Source: JAWXBR01 sp034440235 (lineage in GTDB: Bacteria; Bacteroidota; Ignavibacteria; Kapaibacteriales; Kapaibacteriaceae). Taken from it: a stretch of DNA of 64,000 nucleotides. The notes beneath the pieces are model-generated. The model saw nothing but the letters and a program-made list of their open reading frames with translations, ran no database searches and was not told the origin of the DNA. Where the stretch lies: positions 1 through 64,000 of the forward strand of contig JAWXBR010000053.1 in NCBI GenBank assembly GCA_034440235.1, given 5' to 3'. A program made the translations under genes and the position numbers. This document shows, piece after piece, positions 24,917-34,747 of this stretch. Positions within the stretch are counted from its first letter, which is position 1. Each line of letters opens with the position of its first letter.

Positions 24917-26050
24917 TTATAGATTTCCGCGACGGTCCTGTTCGCGTTCAATGGCCTCGAACAATGCCTTGAAGTTGCCTTTGCCAAAACTCTTTGCACC
25001 TTTTCGCTGTATGATTTCGAAAAACAACGTTGGTCGGTCTTCGACTGGCTTAGTGAAAATCTGAAGCAGGTAGCCCTCATCATCACGATCGACGAGAATA
25101 TTCAGATTGCGTAACGGGTCTAAGCTTTCATCAATTGGTCCGACTCTATCCAAGAGATCGTCGTAATAGGTATCCGGAACCTGTAGGAATGCCACTCCTC
25201 GCTTGCGTAGCTCGGAAACAGTGCTCATGATATCGTGTGTGGCGATAGCGATATGTTGAACGCCAGCTCCGCGGTAAAACTCAAGGTATTCGTCGATCTG
25301 GCTTTTCTTTTTTCCCTCAGCTGGCTCGTTAATTGGGAATTTGATAAAGCCAGAGCCATTCGATACAACCTTTGACATCAGAGCAGTGTATTCTGTCGAG
25401 ATGTCCTTGTCGTCAAAAGTAACGAGCAGTTTGAACCCCATCACATCTTCGTAGAACTTAACCCACTGATTCATTCCTCCCAGCTCGACATTTCCGACGC
25501 AATGATCGACATAGAGAAGCCCTACATCCTCGGTCTTGTACCCATCATCGACAGCAACATACCCGGGCATAAACGGTCCGGTGTAGTTCTTACGTTCGAC
25601 AAAAGTGTGCACGGTGTCGCCATACGTATGAATAGATGCGACTCGAACTTCACCGAATTCGTCTGTAAGAGTTTTCGGTTCTGCGTAAGACTTTGCTCCG
25701 CGCTCTACAGTCCGTTCGTATGCCTGGTAAGCGTCGTCGACCCATAGAGCAAGCACTTTAACGCCGTCGCCATGTGTGTGTATGTGCTCGCTAATTGAGG
25801 AATCGGGCCGAATAGGTGTGGTCAGAACAAATCGAACTTTGTTCTGCTGCAGTACATAAGAAGCGCGATCTCGTAGTCCCGTCTCTGGGCCAGCGTACGC
25901 AACGAGCTTAAAACCAAAAGCTGTCCTGTAAAAGAATGATGCTTGTTTGGCATTACCAACGTAGAATTCAATGTAGTCGGTGCCATTAATTGGCAGGAAG
26001 TCTTCTTCGGCTACCACAGATTCTTGGTCGATTGGGGATTCGGAGATCAT
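24917..26050 (-). CDS. hppD: 4-Hydroxyphenylpyruvate dioxygenase
   Basis: Non-heme Fe(II) dioxygenase converting 4-hydroxyphenylpyruvate to homogentisate in tyrosine breakdown. At 377 residues it is typical. Two glyoxalase-like halves are seen, and the C-terminal half carries the iron ligands His183 (VDHCVGN), His266 (QHIAIATHD) and Glu345 (FFEIIQRKG). The C-terminal GNFKALFEAIEREQ is a family signature and closes the active site. It is divergent from ansA with about 100 bp between them, and upstream of gdh on the same strand. Confidence 0.94.
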   Translation of the reverse strand: MISESPIDQESVVAEEDFLPINGTDYIEFYVGNAKQASFFYRTAFGFKLVAYAGPETGLRDRASYVLQQNKVRFVLTTPIRPDSSISEHIHTHGDGVKVLALWVDDAYQAYERTVERGAKSYAEPKTLTDEFGEVRVASIHTYGDTVHTFVERKNYTGPFMPGYVAVDDGYKTEDVGLLYVDHCVGNVELGGMNQWVKFYEDVMGFKLLVTFDDKDISTEYTALMSKVVSNGSGFIKFPINEPAEGKKKSQIDEYLEFYRGAGVQHIAIATHDIMSTVSELRKRGVAFLQVPDTYYDDLLDRVGPIDESLDPLRNLNILVDRDDEGYLLQIFTKPVEDRPTLFFEIIQRKGAKSFGKGNFKALFEAIEREQDRRGNL

Positions 26051-26150
26051 AGGATTTCAATTACTGCGGTAGGGGGCTTAGATCATCAGACAAAACTACG
26101 AAGCGCACACGGTATCTTCGCGGCTATCGTAGCCTCTTACAAAGTGCACC

Positions 26151-27158
26151 ATGAATCGTCGACCACATGTCGTAATCATTTTCACTGGCGGTACCATCGC
26201 GTCAACACTCGATAAGGAGTGGGGTGGTGTCGTTCCCAGTATGTCCGGAGGCGAGATTCTCGCAAGAATCCCGGGTATTCGCGACGAAGTGGATATTTCG
26301 GTGCATGAGTATGGGACGTTTCCCGGACCGCACATGACGCCCGATCGGATGTTAGAATTGGCCAGCCTGACACAGTCTTATGTGTCGCGCGATGACGTTG
26401 ATGGAGTGGTTGTCACACACGGCACCGACACACTCGAAGAAACAGCATTTTTCCTCGATTGCTCTGTAAACACAGAAAAGCCAATTGTCGTAATTGGAGC
26501 TATGCGCAATTCGAGTGAACCGGATTGGGATGGACCGCGAAACGTACGTGATGGACTGAAAGTAGCCTCGAGCCCTGAGGTTCGTGACCGTGGTGTAATT
26601 GTATGCCTGGGTGGACGACTAACTGCAGCATCCGAAGCATCGAAGACTGATACGCAGGAGCTTACGACATTTACGAGCTTCGATTTTGGTCCGCTTGGAT
26701 GTATTTCGTCAGGACACGTAATGGTTTATCGCAGCCCCTTACATCGTCATATCATGAATGTAAAATCGGTTTCACCATTCGTGCCGTTGCTGAAGTGCTT
26801 TTCTGGAATGGATGGCACGCTTGTTCGCGCTTGCTTAGACAAAAACTGCGATGGCATTGTAATCGAAGCTTTTGGTGTGGGAAACGTTACGCCGCCGGTC
26901 TTTACTGAATTAGTCGACGCTGTCGAAAAGGGCATCCCTGTCGTACTTACTTCGCGGTGTCCAGTCGGGCGCATAGAACACAACTACGCCTATGAAGGCG
27001 CAGGCAAACACCTGCATGAGCGGGGAGTAATTTTTGCTGACTATTTAAATGGACAAAAGGCACGCATCAAATTGCTGTGTGCTATCGGAGCGGGTATGTC
27101 TGTTTCTGAAATTCGCAATGCATTTGAATGGGTTGACGCAGCCAAGGTCTCACAGTGA
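26151..27158 (+). CDS. ansA: L-asparaginase, type I (cytoplasmic)
   Basis: Hydrolyses asparagine to aspartate and ammonia. 335 residues, without a signal peptide. The first catalytic Thr is in FTGGTIAST (11-19). The second Thr-Asp-Lys group starts at HGTDTLEE (90-97), and GAMRNSSEPDWDG follows. Its stop overlaps the GTG start of alr, so the two are probably co-translated. Confidence 0.92.
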   Translation: MNRRPHVVIIFTGGTIASTLDKEWGGVVPSMSGGEILARIPGIRDEVDISVHEYGTFPGPHMTPDRMLELASLTQSYVSRDDVDGVVVTHGTDTLEETAFFLDCSVNTEKPIVVIGAMRNSSEPDWDGPRNVRDGLKVASSPEVRDRGVIVCLGGRLTAASEASKTDTQELTTFTSFDFGPLGCISSGHVMVYRSPLHRHIMNVKSVSPFVPLLKCFSGMDGTLVRACLDKNCDGIVIEAFGVGNVTPPVFTELVDAVEKGIPVVLTSRCPVGRIEHNYAYEGAGKHLHERGVIFADYLNGQKARIKLLCAIGAGMSVSEIRNAFEWVDAAKVSQ

Positions 27159-28279
27159 GAAGTACCAATGTTTTAATCGATCTGTCCGCATTGGAATGGA
27201 ACCTCGGTGTAGTGCGTCGCAGAACGGACGGCCGGAAAGTGCTTGGAATGGTTAAAGCCAATGCCTACGGCCATGGAATTGTTCAGGTAAGCAAGGTCCT
27301 CCAATCAAATCAAATTGATATGCTTGGTGTTGCTTTTGTAGACGAAGGTGTTCTATTGCGTGAGGCTGGAATTCAGATTCCAATTATGGTCCTAACGCCT
27401 CCGGAGCGATCGGATGTAGCCGATATCTTGCGGTTTGACTTAACAACTGTCGTGAGCAATATACAAGAAGCTGAGGTTCTTAATGCCGCAGCGTCGGCGC
27501 GGCGACCTCGTGTACATGTATACATCGATACAGGCATGAGGCGTGACGGGGTGCGCGCAGAGCATGCAGTCGCCTTTGTAGAAGCTCTAGGTTATTGCAC
27601 AAACCTTGATGTCGAAGGAATCTGTACACACTTGGCAACATCCGAAGAACCAGATAGTGCCTTCGTTCGCGAACAGCTATCGACGTTTGCAGCCGTTCTT
27701 CGTCAACTGTCCGCCAGAGGTCATACTTTTGCCATAGTCCACGCTGCCAATACTGGGGGCATCTGGCAGAGCGCGCAGTCAATGTTTACGATGGTGCGCC
27801 CCGGTCTGTCTCTGTATGGCTATGCTCCTCCTCATGACGACATTTTTACACTTCGGCCAGTTATGTCAATTGTCTCAAAGGTACTATCGCTACGCACCGT
27901 GCACGCCGGCGAGACTGTTAGCTATGGACGTCGTTGGATGGCCTCGCAGGATACAACCATTGCGACAATACCCCTAGGTTATGGTGACGGATACCTCAGA
28001 GCACTCACGGGTAAGGCTTCGTGTCTTATTCACGGCAAAACATTCCCAATCGTGGGCACCATTTGTATGGATGAATGCATGGTAGACGTTGGTGATTATT
28101 CCGTCGAGGTCGGAGATGACGTCGTTATGCTCGGAAGGCAGTCGAATGCAGAAGGCCATGTGCAGTCGATTGACGCGTTGGATATCGCAAATTGGGCGAA
28201 CACAATTCCCTATGAAATAACGACTGCGATATCAGCTAGAGTGCCACGCATCTATGTCAAGGACGTTATCCATGTATAG
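27155..28279 (+). CDS. alr: Alanine racemase
   Basis: PLP enzyme making D-alanine for peptidoglycan. 374 residues from GTG 27155, which overlaps the ansA stop. PLP Lys34 is in VKANAYGHG (33-41), and catalytic Tyr257 in GETVSYGRRW. Family-typical VRPGLSLYGY and GTICMDECMVDVG are present. No murF is fused. The 3' end overlaps scpA by 8 bp. Confidence 0.95.
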   Translation: MRSTNVLIDLSALEWNLGVVRRRTDGRKVLGMVKANAYGHGIVQVSKVLQSNQIDMLGVAFVDEGVLLREAGIQIPIMVLTPPERSDVADILRFDLTTVVSNIQEAEVLNAAASARRPRVHVYIDTGMRRDGVRAEHAVAFVEALGYCTNLDVEGICTHLATSEEPDSAFVREQLSTFAAVLRQLSARGHTFAIVHAANTGGIWQSAQSMFTMVRPGLSLYGYAPPHDDIFTLRPVMSIVSKVLSLRTVHAGETVSYGRRWMASQDTTIATIPLGYGDGYLRALTGKASCLIHGKTFPIVGTICMDECMVDVGDYSVEVGDDVVMLGRQSNAEGHVQSIDALDIANWANTIPYEITTAISARVPRIYVKDVIHV

Positions 28280-29063
28280 CATCAAACTCGAAAATTTTGA
28301 AGGTCCTCTCGATCTATTGCTGTTTTTTATACGCCGTGATGAACTGGATATCTATGACATTCCGATCGCTTCGATTACACAGGAATTCTTTGAATACGTA
28401 AAAGTCATGGAATTGCTCGACCTCGAGCTTGCTGGTGAGTTTGTAGTATTGGCGTCGATGCTTGTTCAGATCAAAGCCGCGATGCTGCTTCCTCGAGAGG
28501 AAGGCTCTAAACCGGGCGAGGATGGAATTGATGAAAATGATCCACGTGCCGAACTTGTGCGGCGACTGCTCGAATACAAGCGCTTTAAAGAAGCGGCGGA
28601 GTCGTTAAATCTTCACCACGAGGAGCAGCGTTACGTAATGTATCGCCAGGTATTCGAGGCAGAAGAAATTCATGCTGTTGAGACTGGTAACTATAGGAAT
28701 GCCACGTTATTCGATTTGTTAAAAGCGCTCAAACGTGCAATTGAGCGGGCCCCGGATGAGCCTGAAGCACACGTTGTAACCCGATACTCTGTAACCGTCG
28801 AAGAGAAAGCCGAAGAGATCATGCATACGTTGCGCCTTCGTCCGGCTGTTCGATTTTTTGAACTTACAGGTGGCCTTTCGAAGCTGCACATTGTCGTAAC
28901 ATTCCTGGCGTTACTCGAACTAGTAAAAAATTATATGATTCGTATTCAGCAGGATGAGTCGTTTGACGACATTGTTATCGCCGCTCGTAGTCCGGAAGAC
29001 CAAGAAGTTTCCGTCGAACCTGAATCACACGTTGAAACGGAAAAAGCACATGACAGAGATTGA
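28272..29063 (+). CDS. scpA: Segregation and condensation protein A
   Basis: Kleisin subunit of the SMC-ScpAB condensin complex, acting in chromosome compaction and segregation. The start ATG 28272 gives the standard head MYSIKLENFEGPLDLLLF; the in-frame ATG at 28254 lies inside alr. 263 residues. Typical features are LLLFFIRRDELDIYDIPIASITQ near the start, an internal helical linker, and the C-terminal winged helix with VVTFLALLELVK. It overlaps scpB by 14 bp. Confidence 0.94.
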   Translation: MYSIKLENFEGPLDLLLFFIRRDELDIYDIPIASITQEFFEYVKVMELLDLELAGEFVVLASMLVQIKAAMLLPREEGSKPGEDGIDENDPRAELVRRLLEYKRFKEAAESLNLHHEEQRYVMYRQVFEAEEIHAVETGNYRNATLFDLLKALKRAIERAPDEPEAHVVTRYSVTVEEKAEEIMHTLRLRPAVRFFELTGGLSKLHIVVTFLALLELVKNYMIRIQQDESFDDIVIAARSPEDQEVSVEPESHVETEKAHDRD

Positions 29064-29931
29064 ACAGGAGCAGCCAGCTCCACGACTTAACGTGCCCTAC
29101 TTTTTTTCACTCGAACGTGCGGACCAGCAGCACGCGCTTGAATCTTTGATTTTTGCGAGCGAGGAGCCACTCACCGTACGCATGATGCACCGCATTCTTG
29201 TGTTGGAAGATCCTACGCAGGAAATTCCGGGCCAACAGCCATTGCCACTCGAGGGAGAAGAGCCAGTAGAGCCACCAAAGAAAATATTCGACGTACCACA
29301 AGGATACTTCGACGGACTTGTTGAAGAAATCAATGCTGATCTCGAATCAACAGATCGCCCCTATCGAATCCTCAAGGTTGCAGGAGGATATCAGTTTGCT
29401 ACAACACCCCAGCATGGACAGTTGGTTCAGAGGTTACTAAAATCTCGTAGCCGTAAGCGCCTTACTCAAGCCGCACTAGAGACTTTGGCCATCATTGCGT
29501 ATCGACAACCAATTACGAAGGTAGAAGTCGACGCCATCCGTGGTGTGAACGCAGGTGAAGTTGTCAACTCACTTGCCGAAAGAGGCCTGGTAGTTATGGT
29601 AGGCAGGTCTGAGACCCCTGGCAAGCCCCTTCTCTATGGTACAACAGAGGAGTTCCTGCGGATTTTCGGACTCAATTCACTTTCCGATTTGCCGAAACTG
29701 AGAGAAATTGACGATCTCCTGAAAACAACGACAACTATCCTTGATATGGACGATGGTGTGCACGTGTCGACAGATCACAAGACTTTGCGCCGTCAACTTG
29801 CACTGCTACTCGATGCAGGTGTCGAGGTAGATGAAGGTCTTGAGGAGATTGATGCAATGGCCACCATTGACTCTGACCCTTCGAAAGTTGACCTTGAAAA
29901 GAGCAACAATTCTGAGAAGGAAACCGAGTAA
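29050..29931 (+). CDS. scpB: Segregation and condensation protein B
   Basis: Partner of ScpA in the SMC complex, with two winged-helix domains. ATG 29050 is chosen because it begins the acidic head and lies within the scpA 3' end; earlier starts would overlap scpA deeply. 293 residues. ALESLIFASEEPLTV starts the first domain, and QAALETLAIIAYRQPIT with VDAIRGVNAGEVVNSLAERGLV marks the second. It has a Pro/Glu-rich insertion (about residues 58-75) and an acidic C-terminal tail beyond the conserved core. A terminator follows about 100 bp later. Confidence 0.93.
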   Translation: MTEIEQEQPAPRLNVPYFFSLERADQQHALESLIFASEEPLTVRMMHRILVLEDPTQEIPGQQPLPLEGEEPVEPPKKIFDVPQGYFDGLVEEINADLESTDRPYRILKVAGGYQFATTPQHGQLVQRLLKSRSRKRLTQAALETLAIIAYRQPITKVEVDAIRGVNAGEVVNSLAERGLVVMVGRSETPGKPLLYGTTEEFLRIFGLNSLSDLPKLREIDDLLKTTTTILDMDDGVHVSTDHKTLRRQLALLLDAGVEVDEGLEEIDAMATIDSDPSKVDLEKSNNSEKETE

Positions 29932-30027
29932 ACTAAAGAAGTTTTTGCCGCGTCATTTAGATCGTTCTGATGGCTTGCGTAAAGAACTGCGCCTCACCCC
30001 TCCTTGGCGTCATCAGAATACTTATTA

Positions 30028-30056
30028 AGCCCTGCTACCCCCGGCGGGGCTTTTTT
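30028..30056 (+). terminator. Terminator after ansA-alr-scpA-scpB
   Basis: AGCCCTGC (30028-30035) pairs with GCGGGGCT (30044-30051) through one T-G wobble, followed by TTTTTT (30051-30056). The unit lies between converging scpB and the hydrolase gene. Confidence 0.8.
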
Positions 30057-30066
30057 GCGAAGTAAC

Positions 30067-30834
30067 CTAGCTATGAATTGTAAGTCCGTCCCAAGCCAGA
30101 CGCACATGTTCTGGCAGGTAAGCGTCACCTTCCGCATACTTAACCTGATGCGCTATGTGCGTGAGGTACGTAATACGCGGCTTTAGTTCAGCCACTACGC
30201 GAAGGGCTTCGTCGATGGTAAAGTGCGTCGAATGCGCCTTCCATCGAAGTCCGTTGAGAACGAGCACATCCAGCCCCTTAAGCAGCCCCATACTTGACTC
30301 GGGTATTGAATTTGTGTCCGTGCAGTATGCTATATCGCCAATGCGGTAACCGTTCACTCGAAGCGTGCCGTGCAGAAGCGGTATTGGAACGAGTGTAAGA
30401 TCGCCAATGCTAAATGGATGTTCGTCTATAAAGTTTATGTCCACCTCTGGCACACCGCCACCCGTTTGTTCAACGGCGCCAAATGCGTACGGAAACGTCT
30501 GTCGAATTACGTCGATGGTACGGGTCATCCCATAAATGGGAAGGGGCTTTTTGCTGCGGAAGTTGTACGGACGTATGTCGTCGAAACCACCAATGTGATC
30601 GAAATGATGGTGCGTATAGACAACGCCATCTATATCCATGACGTTGTGGGTGAGCATCTGCTGTCTGAAATCGGGTGAAGTGTCGATGACAACCGTAGTA
30701 GAGGCACTACGCAAGAGTAGCGATGATCGTAAGCGCTTGTCTCGTGGGTCTATGGATTGACATGTTGCGCAATCGCATGCAACAGATGGAACGCCAGTTG
30801 ATGTACCAGTGCCTAGCAGTGTAGCGTTAATCAT
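30067..30834 (-). CDS. Metallo-beta-lactamase-fold hydrolase (PhnP/cyclic phosphodiesterase-like)
   Basis: A 255-residue MBL-fold protein. The zinc motif HHHFDH is at 75-80, preceded by VVIDTSPDFRQQML. The N-terminus has LGTGTSTGVPSVACDCATC (7-25), with a Cys-rich loop seen in PhnP-like phosphodiesterases. The later His/Asp ligands (PLLHG, CTDTN, THIAH) are in order. It probably cleaves a cyclic or phosphodiester bond in the cytoplasm. It lies 32 bp downstream of lipA on the same strand. Confidence 0.82.
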   Translation of the reverse strand: MINATLLGTGTSTGVPSVACDCATCQSIDPRDKRLRSSLLLRSASTTVVIDTSPDFRQQMLTHNVMDIDGVVYTHHHFDHIGGFDDIRPYNFRSKKPLPIYGMTRTIDVIRQTFPYAFGAVEQTGGGVPEVDINFIDEHPFSIGDLTLVPIPLLHGTLRVNGYRIGDIAYCTDTNSIPESSMGLLKGLDVLVLNGLRWKAHSTHFTIDEALRVVAELKPRITYLTHIAHQVKYAEGDAYLPEHVRLAWDGLTIHS

Positions 30835-30866
30835 AGCGCATTAGTGGTAAACCTTGCGCAATGGAA

Positions 30867-31757
30867 TTAGACGTGGCGTTCTGCGTGATACGAACTTCTA
30901 ACGAGGGGTCCGGATTCGACGATGCCGAAACCCATTTCAAGTCCCACGGTTTCGTAGCGTTTAAACTCATCCGGATGCACAAACCTGTCCACTGGTAGAT
31001 GATTTTTTGTGGGCTGCAGGTATTGTCCAAGCGTGAGTACATCTACATGCACTGATCTCAGATCCTGCATTACAGCAAGCACCTCGTCTGGTTGTTCGCC
31101 AAGCCCTAACATCACACCAGTCTTTGTACGCATACCACAACGCTTCGCTTCGGCGAGAACTTCCAGAGACCAGTGATAACGACCTTGTGGACGAACACGT
31201 TTGTACAACCGCGGAACCGTTTCTGTGTTGTGATTCAACACATCGGGTCGAGCATTAATAATCCTGTGCAAGTTCTCGAGATTGCCCTTGAAATCTGGCA
31301 CTAACACTTCGATAGTTGTACTCGGACTTGATGCACGAACTTCTGCAATTGTTTGAGCCCAGATCTCTGAACCGCCATCTTTTAGTTCGTCGCGATTGAC
31401 CGACGTAATTACAGCGTGCTTTAGGTTCATTGCTTGAACAGCCTCGCCAACCCTGCGTGGCTCATCAAGATCGATAGGTAACGGACGTCCCGTCTTCACG
31501 GCGCAGAAGCCGCACGAGCGCGTACAGGTGTCGCCATGAATCATGAACGTAGCAGTGCCAGCGTTCCAGCATTCGCTGATGTTCGGACATCGCGCTTCTT
31601 CACATACCGTATGAAGGGCTTTGCTCCTCATCATCGTTTTTAGGCGCGCGTATTCTTCTCCCCCTGGAGCTTTAACCTTAAGCCATTCCGGACGCCGCGC
31701 TTCAGGCCCAGGGTTGCTTAAAACAGGAAGTTCGATGAGCGGGGTAGAGGGATTCAT
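30867..31757 (-). CDS. lipA: Lipoyl synthase
   Basis: Radical SAM enzyme inserting two sulfurs into octanoyl-protein to form lipoyl groups, such as those on the E2 at 2602-4461. 296 residues. The auxiliary Fe-S cysteines are Cys52, Cys57, Cys63 (VCEEARCPNISECW). The radical SAM cluster is Cys78, Cys82, Cys85 (CTRSCGFC). NHNTETVPRLY and the C-terminal RSSYHAE, with the Ser that ligates the auxiliary cluster, are present. It overlaps the upstream TolB-like gene by 4 bp. Confidence 0.96.
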   Translation of the reverse strand: MNPSTPLIELPVLSNPGPEARRPEWLKVKAPGGEEYARLKTMMRSKALHTVCEEARCPNISECWNAGTATFMIHGDTCTRSCGFCAVKTGRPLPIDLDEPRRVGEAVQAMNLKHAVITSVNRDELKDGGSEIWAQTIAEVRASSPSTTIEVLVPDFKGNLENLHRIINARPDVLNHNTETVPRLYKRVRPQGRYHWSLEVLAEAKRCGMRTKTGVMLGLGEQPDEVLAVMQDLRSVHVDVLTLGQYLQPTKNHLPVDRFVHPDEFKRYETVGLEMGFGIVESGPLVRSSYHAERHV

Positions 31758-32254
31758 TCTATCAGGGCGGGGTAGAGCTTCTTTACCATAACTGGAATTG
31801 CTTCCATATATGACGTCGGCGATTTATAAATATCTTTAGCGAAGTAGGTGCCATGAGCCATACGCGTGTTCATGTCGTACACATATGCGTTCATAAGCAC
31901 GCGCTCTCCACGAAGGAAAAAATTACCTTGGACAACCATTACCGCACCCATGGCCTTAACAGCCTTCCACACATCCGACTGATACTGCGGATTTGTCGGG
32001 TCGAGATTCAGTTCACTGATTGCCATTTCTACTGAGTCATTGGGTACGATAACAAACTTTGCTTGCGTGGTATCGTTAGCGAGCAACAGCTTTGTGAGCG
32101 AGTCTGAAAGTTGCAGTGACCAGACGTTGTATTTGATCTCGCCGTCCATATTTCGAAACGGTAGCACAACTACACGTGCTTGAGCAAAAGCACAAACCGA
32201 CCAAGCGATAGAAAGCAAAACACAGATGCTAAGGATTCGAATTCGACGCGTCAT
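31754..32254 (-). CDS. Secreted TolB-N/LpoB-like protein of unknown function
   Basis: A 166-residue protein with an N-terminal signal peptide (about 1-25, ending AFAQA). The mature part starts RVVVLPFRNMDGE, like the N-terminal alpha/beta domain of TolB or CsgG/LpoB-type periplasmic proteins. The segment AMGAVMVVQGNFFLRGERVLMNAYVYD fits that fold. No lipobox is seen. Its TGA overlaps the lipA ATG (ATGA), so expression is coupled to a cytosolic enzyme with no obvious functional link. The function is unknown. Confidence 0.65.
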   Translation of the reverse strand: MTRRIRILSICVLLSIAWSVCAFAQARVVVLPFRNMDGEIKYNVWSLQLSDSLTKLLLANDTTQAKFVIVPNDSVEMAISELNLDPTNPQYQSDVWKAVKAMGAVMVVQGNFFLRGERVLMNAYVYDMNTRMAHGTYFAKDIYKSPTSYMEAIPVMVKKLYPALIE

Positions 32255-32275
32255 TGTTTCTCCTGCGTTGATTCG

Positions 32276-32638
32276 TTAGTTGTCGGGCGTTGATTCGATA
32301 TTTCCCGGTGTTGATTTGATATTTCCCGGTGTTGATTTGGCATTCAATCGATTTTTCATTCCGTGAAGAGTTTCCTTTAGGACATTCACTTTTGCATTGT
32401 ACGCTATCCAGTTTTCCGATTGCGCATCAAGCATCAGTTCTTTGCCTGTCACAGAAAGGTCTTTGAAACCGAATTGAAGGAAGGAACCCTTGATGGTGTG
32501 ACCAAGACGGTTCAGTTCTTCAACATTGTGCCGTTCTAACATCTCATTGTACGGTTCTCCGAGATCGGATAGCCACTGGTCTACAAATTCTGGAAGGAAT
32601 TCTACGAGAACGGGATCTGTCGGCCATTGATTTTGCAT
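32276..32638 (-). CDS. Stand-alone histidine phosphotransfer (HPt) domain protein
   Basis: A 120-residue HPt protein starting at ATG 32638-32636. A longer in-frame start at 32704 would run into the RNase P RNA gene and is rejected. The phosphorylatable His47 lies in LGHTIKGSFLQFGF (46-59), the classic HPt helix. Upstream and downstream helices complete a single four-helix bundle. The C-terminus (about 101-120) is a repeated STPGNI(K/E) heptapeptide tail. No kinase or response regulator is near, so its partners are elsewhere. Confidence 0.75.
   Translation of the reverse strand: MQNQWPTDPVLVEFLPEFVDQWLSDLGEPYNEMLERHNVEELNRLGHTIKGSFLQFGFKDLSVTGKELMLDAQSENWIAYNAKVNVLKETLHGMKNRLNAKSTPGNIKSTPGNIESTPDN
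32289..32340 (-). repeat. 21-bp tandem repeat at the 3' end of the HPt gene
   Basis: Two 21-bp units (32289-32309, 32310-32330) differing at one base, plus a partial third unit from 32331. They encode the heptapeptide S-T-P-G-N-I-K/E in the unstructured C-terminal tail. A further degenerate copy forms the last codons (STPDN). Confidence 0.9.
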
Positions 32639-32654
32639 AGAAGTAAGAAGGCAT

Positions 32655-33079
<425 letters not shown>

Positions 33080-33081
<2 letters not shown>

Positions 33082-33820
33082 AAACATTCCCTTCAACTAC
33101 TGTTGCCACGTCTACTGCAACGTCTTCACAATACAGGATACGCCCACAGTTTTCGCATGTATAGATTTTCTCCCGATTGTATTTCATTTCCATAATTCGT
33201 TGCGATGGAATGGCGGAGTAACACCCAGAGCAACTATTCTTACGCAAAGGAACAACTGCCTCGCGATGGAAGGTGCGTATGCGCTCGTATTCAGTCTCTA
33301 ATGCGTTGTCGATTTGAGGAACAAGCTTTCGACGTAACTCAATGTACTTTTTCAGTTCATCATTTTGATCGCCAGAGAGTTCTTCGAGTTCATGTTCTTT
33401 TTCTGCGAGTATTTCTTTGGCCTCATCGAGCTCTCGCTGCTGTTGTTCAAGTGTTGCCTGTAGATTTTCTTCGCGGACGCTACCCGTGCGTAACACGTCG
33501 TCCATCTCTGCTCGTTTGGCTTTCAAACCTTCCATTTCCTTCGTTATCGCATCAAACTCCCGATTATTCTTCACTTGGAATTGCTGCTCGGCAAGTCGCG
33601 TCTCCTTGTCCTGTAATTCCTGCAGCGTCACGTGCGCCGTGCCCCGAAGATGCTCTAGGTCGCGAATTGCCTTCTGCGTTGCTTCGACAGCCTGCGTTCG
33701 GTCGCGAACCACCGTCTCGTGACGCTTGACTATCTGCGGCAGATCACCGAGATCGTCATGCAAGTCATCAAGCTCTGCATCTACAGCCGACAATTGTGCC
33801 AAAAGGGAGATTTGTTGCAT
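33080..33820 (-). CDS. Coiled-coil C4-type zinc-ribbon protein (DUF164/CdsZ-like)
   Basis: A 246-residue protein made of a long antiparallel coiled coil (about residues 5-185, rich in E, K, Q, L). A zinc ribbon follows, with Cys pairs SCSGC and CENCG. The architecture matches the C4-type zinc-ribbon family, often beside Nif3-family genes, as here (11 bp from the Nif3 gene stop). Homologues are proposed to bind nucleic acid or ribosomes, but the role is not settled. Its TGA overlaps the first bases of rnpB. Confidence 0.85.
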
Positions 33821-33831
33821 GACTCTTCCAG

Positions 33832-34632
33832 TTAAGTAAATGAAATCGCTTGGGAATGAATGCGATCGGGTACCGACCAGCGTCCAGGATTAGTTACAAC
33901 ACTTGTCGTTCGCAGAATTGTGTCACCGAGTAGGTGCGGACGAATTGCCTGAACAAGACCTTCTGGTACAAACTGTTCCATTTCATAATGACCAGGATCG
34001 GCAAGTCCGACAACACCGTGGGCTGCTAGAAATGCATGGTACTTGACATCAGCTGTAACGAAGACATCTACACCACTTTGAACAGCCCGATCGAAAAATG
34101 ACATACCACTACCACCAACAATGGCCACAAGACTAACTACTTCGTTTGTTGGCGCAACGTACCGCACAGGCCCTCCGCAGACCTCGCCAAGTTGCCGGAT
34201 GAATGACGCAAACGGCACTGCGTCTGCTGAGGCAATCAACCCCATGCCAGATGCGTCAAGAGTCCCGAGCGGCGTCAGTCCAAGGTGGAGTGCCAAAAGA
34301 TAGTTCGTGCCCTGCGGAAACACATCAAAGGAAGTATGTACACAAAGCAACGCGATGTCGCGTTCGATGAGACCACATACGAGCCCTCCTACGCGCCTAG
34401 AACGATCTATACGTGTTAGTGGTTCGTAGATAAGCGGGTGAAACGTTAGGATTACGTCGCAGTCGAGCGCGTCTGCTTCTGTTAAGACAGCATCAGTAAG
34501 CTCAAGACAAACGAGGACGTTGTTAGCCGTGCCTCTACGAGAATCAATATGCATCCCTATGTTGTCGCCCGGCATTGCTGTCGAAGGCGGCAGCACAAAG
34601 TCTACAACGCGGTGAAATTCGCTCAACTGCAT
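33832..34632 (-). CDS. Nif3-like dinuclear metal centre protein
   Basis: A 266-residue protein of the Nif3/YbgI family, which forms hexameric rings with a two-metal site and is linked to GTP cyclohydrolase I type 2 annotations. Seen motifs are PGDNIGMHID near 21-30, CVHTSFDVFPQGTNYLL with the metal Asp, and GLADPGHYEMEQF near the C-terminus with His and Glu ligands. The usual HHP motif reads FHP (His65), so one expected metal ligand is Phe. The gene is followed by its common neighbour, the zinc-ribbon gene. Confidence 0.88.
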   Translation of the reverse strand: MQLSEFHRVVDFVLPPSTAMPGDNIGMHIDSRRGTANNVLVCLELTDAVLTEADALDCDVILTFHPLIYEPLTRIDRSRRVGGLVCGLIERDIALLCVHTSFDVFPQGTNYLLALHLGLTPLGTLDASGMGLIASADAVPFASFIRQLGEVCGGPVRYVAPTNEVVSLVAIVGGSGMSFFDRAVQSGVDVFVTADVKYHAFLAAHGVVGLADPGHYEMEQFVPEGLVQAIRPHLLGDTILRTTSVVTNPGRWSVPDRIHSQAISFT

Positions 34633-34747
34633 AGGACCCCTAAACTACGGAACCCAGAGCTATTTACCTTGTTATCCACATTGTTGAAACTGTATCTACG
34701 ATCTTTACGAGATGTCTATCTTCGAGCCATTGCAAAACAAACCCATC

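Noticed and set aside
34672..34680. A perfect DnaA box TTATCCACA
   Set aside because: Only a single perfect box, with one near match at 10665, no AT-rich unwinding region and no dnaA or other origin genes nearby; expected about 0.5 times by chance.
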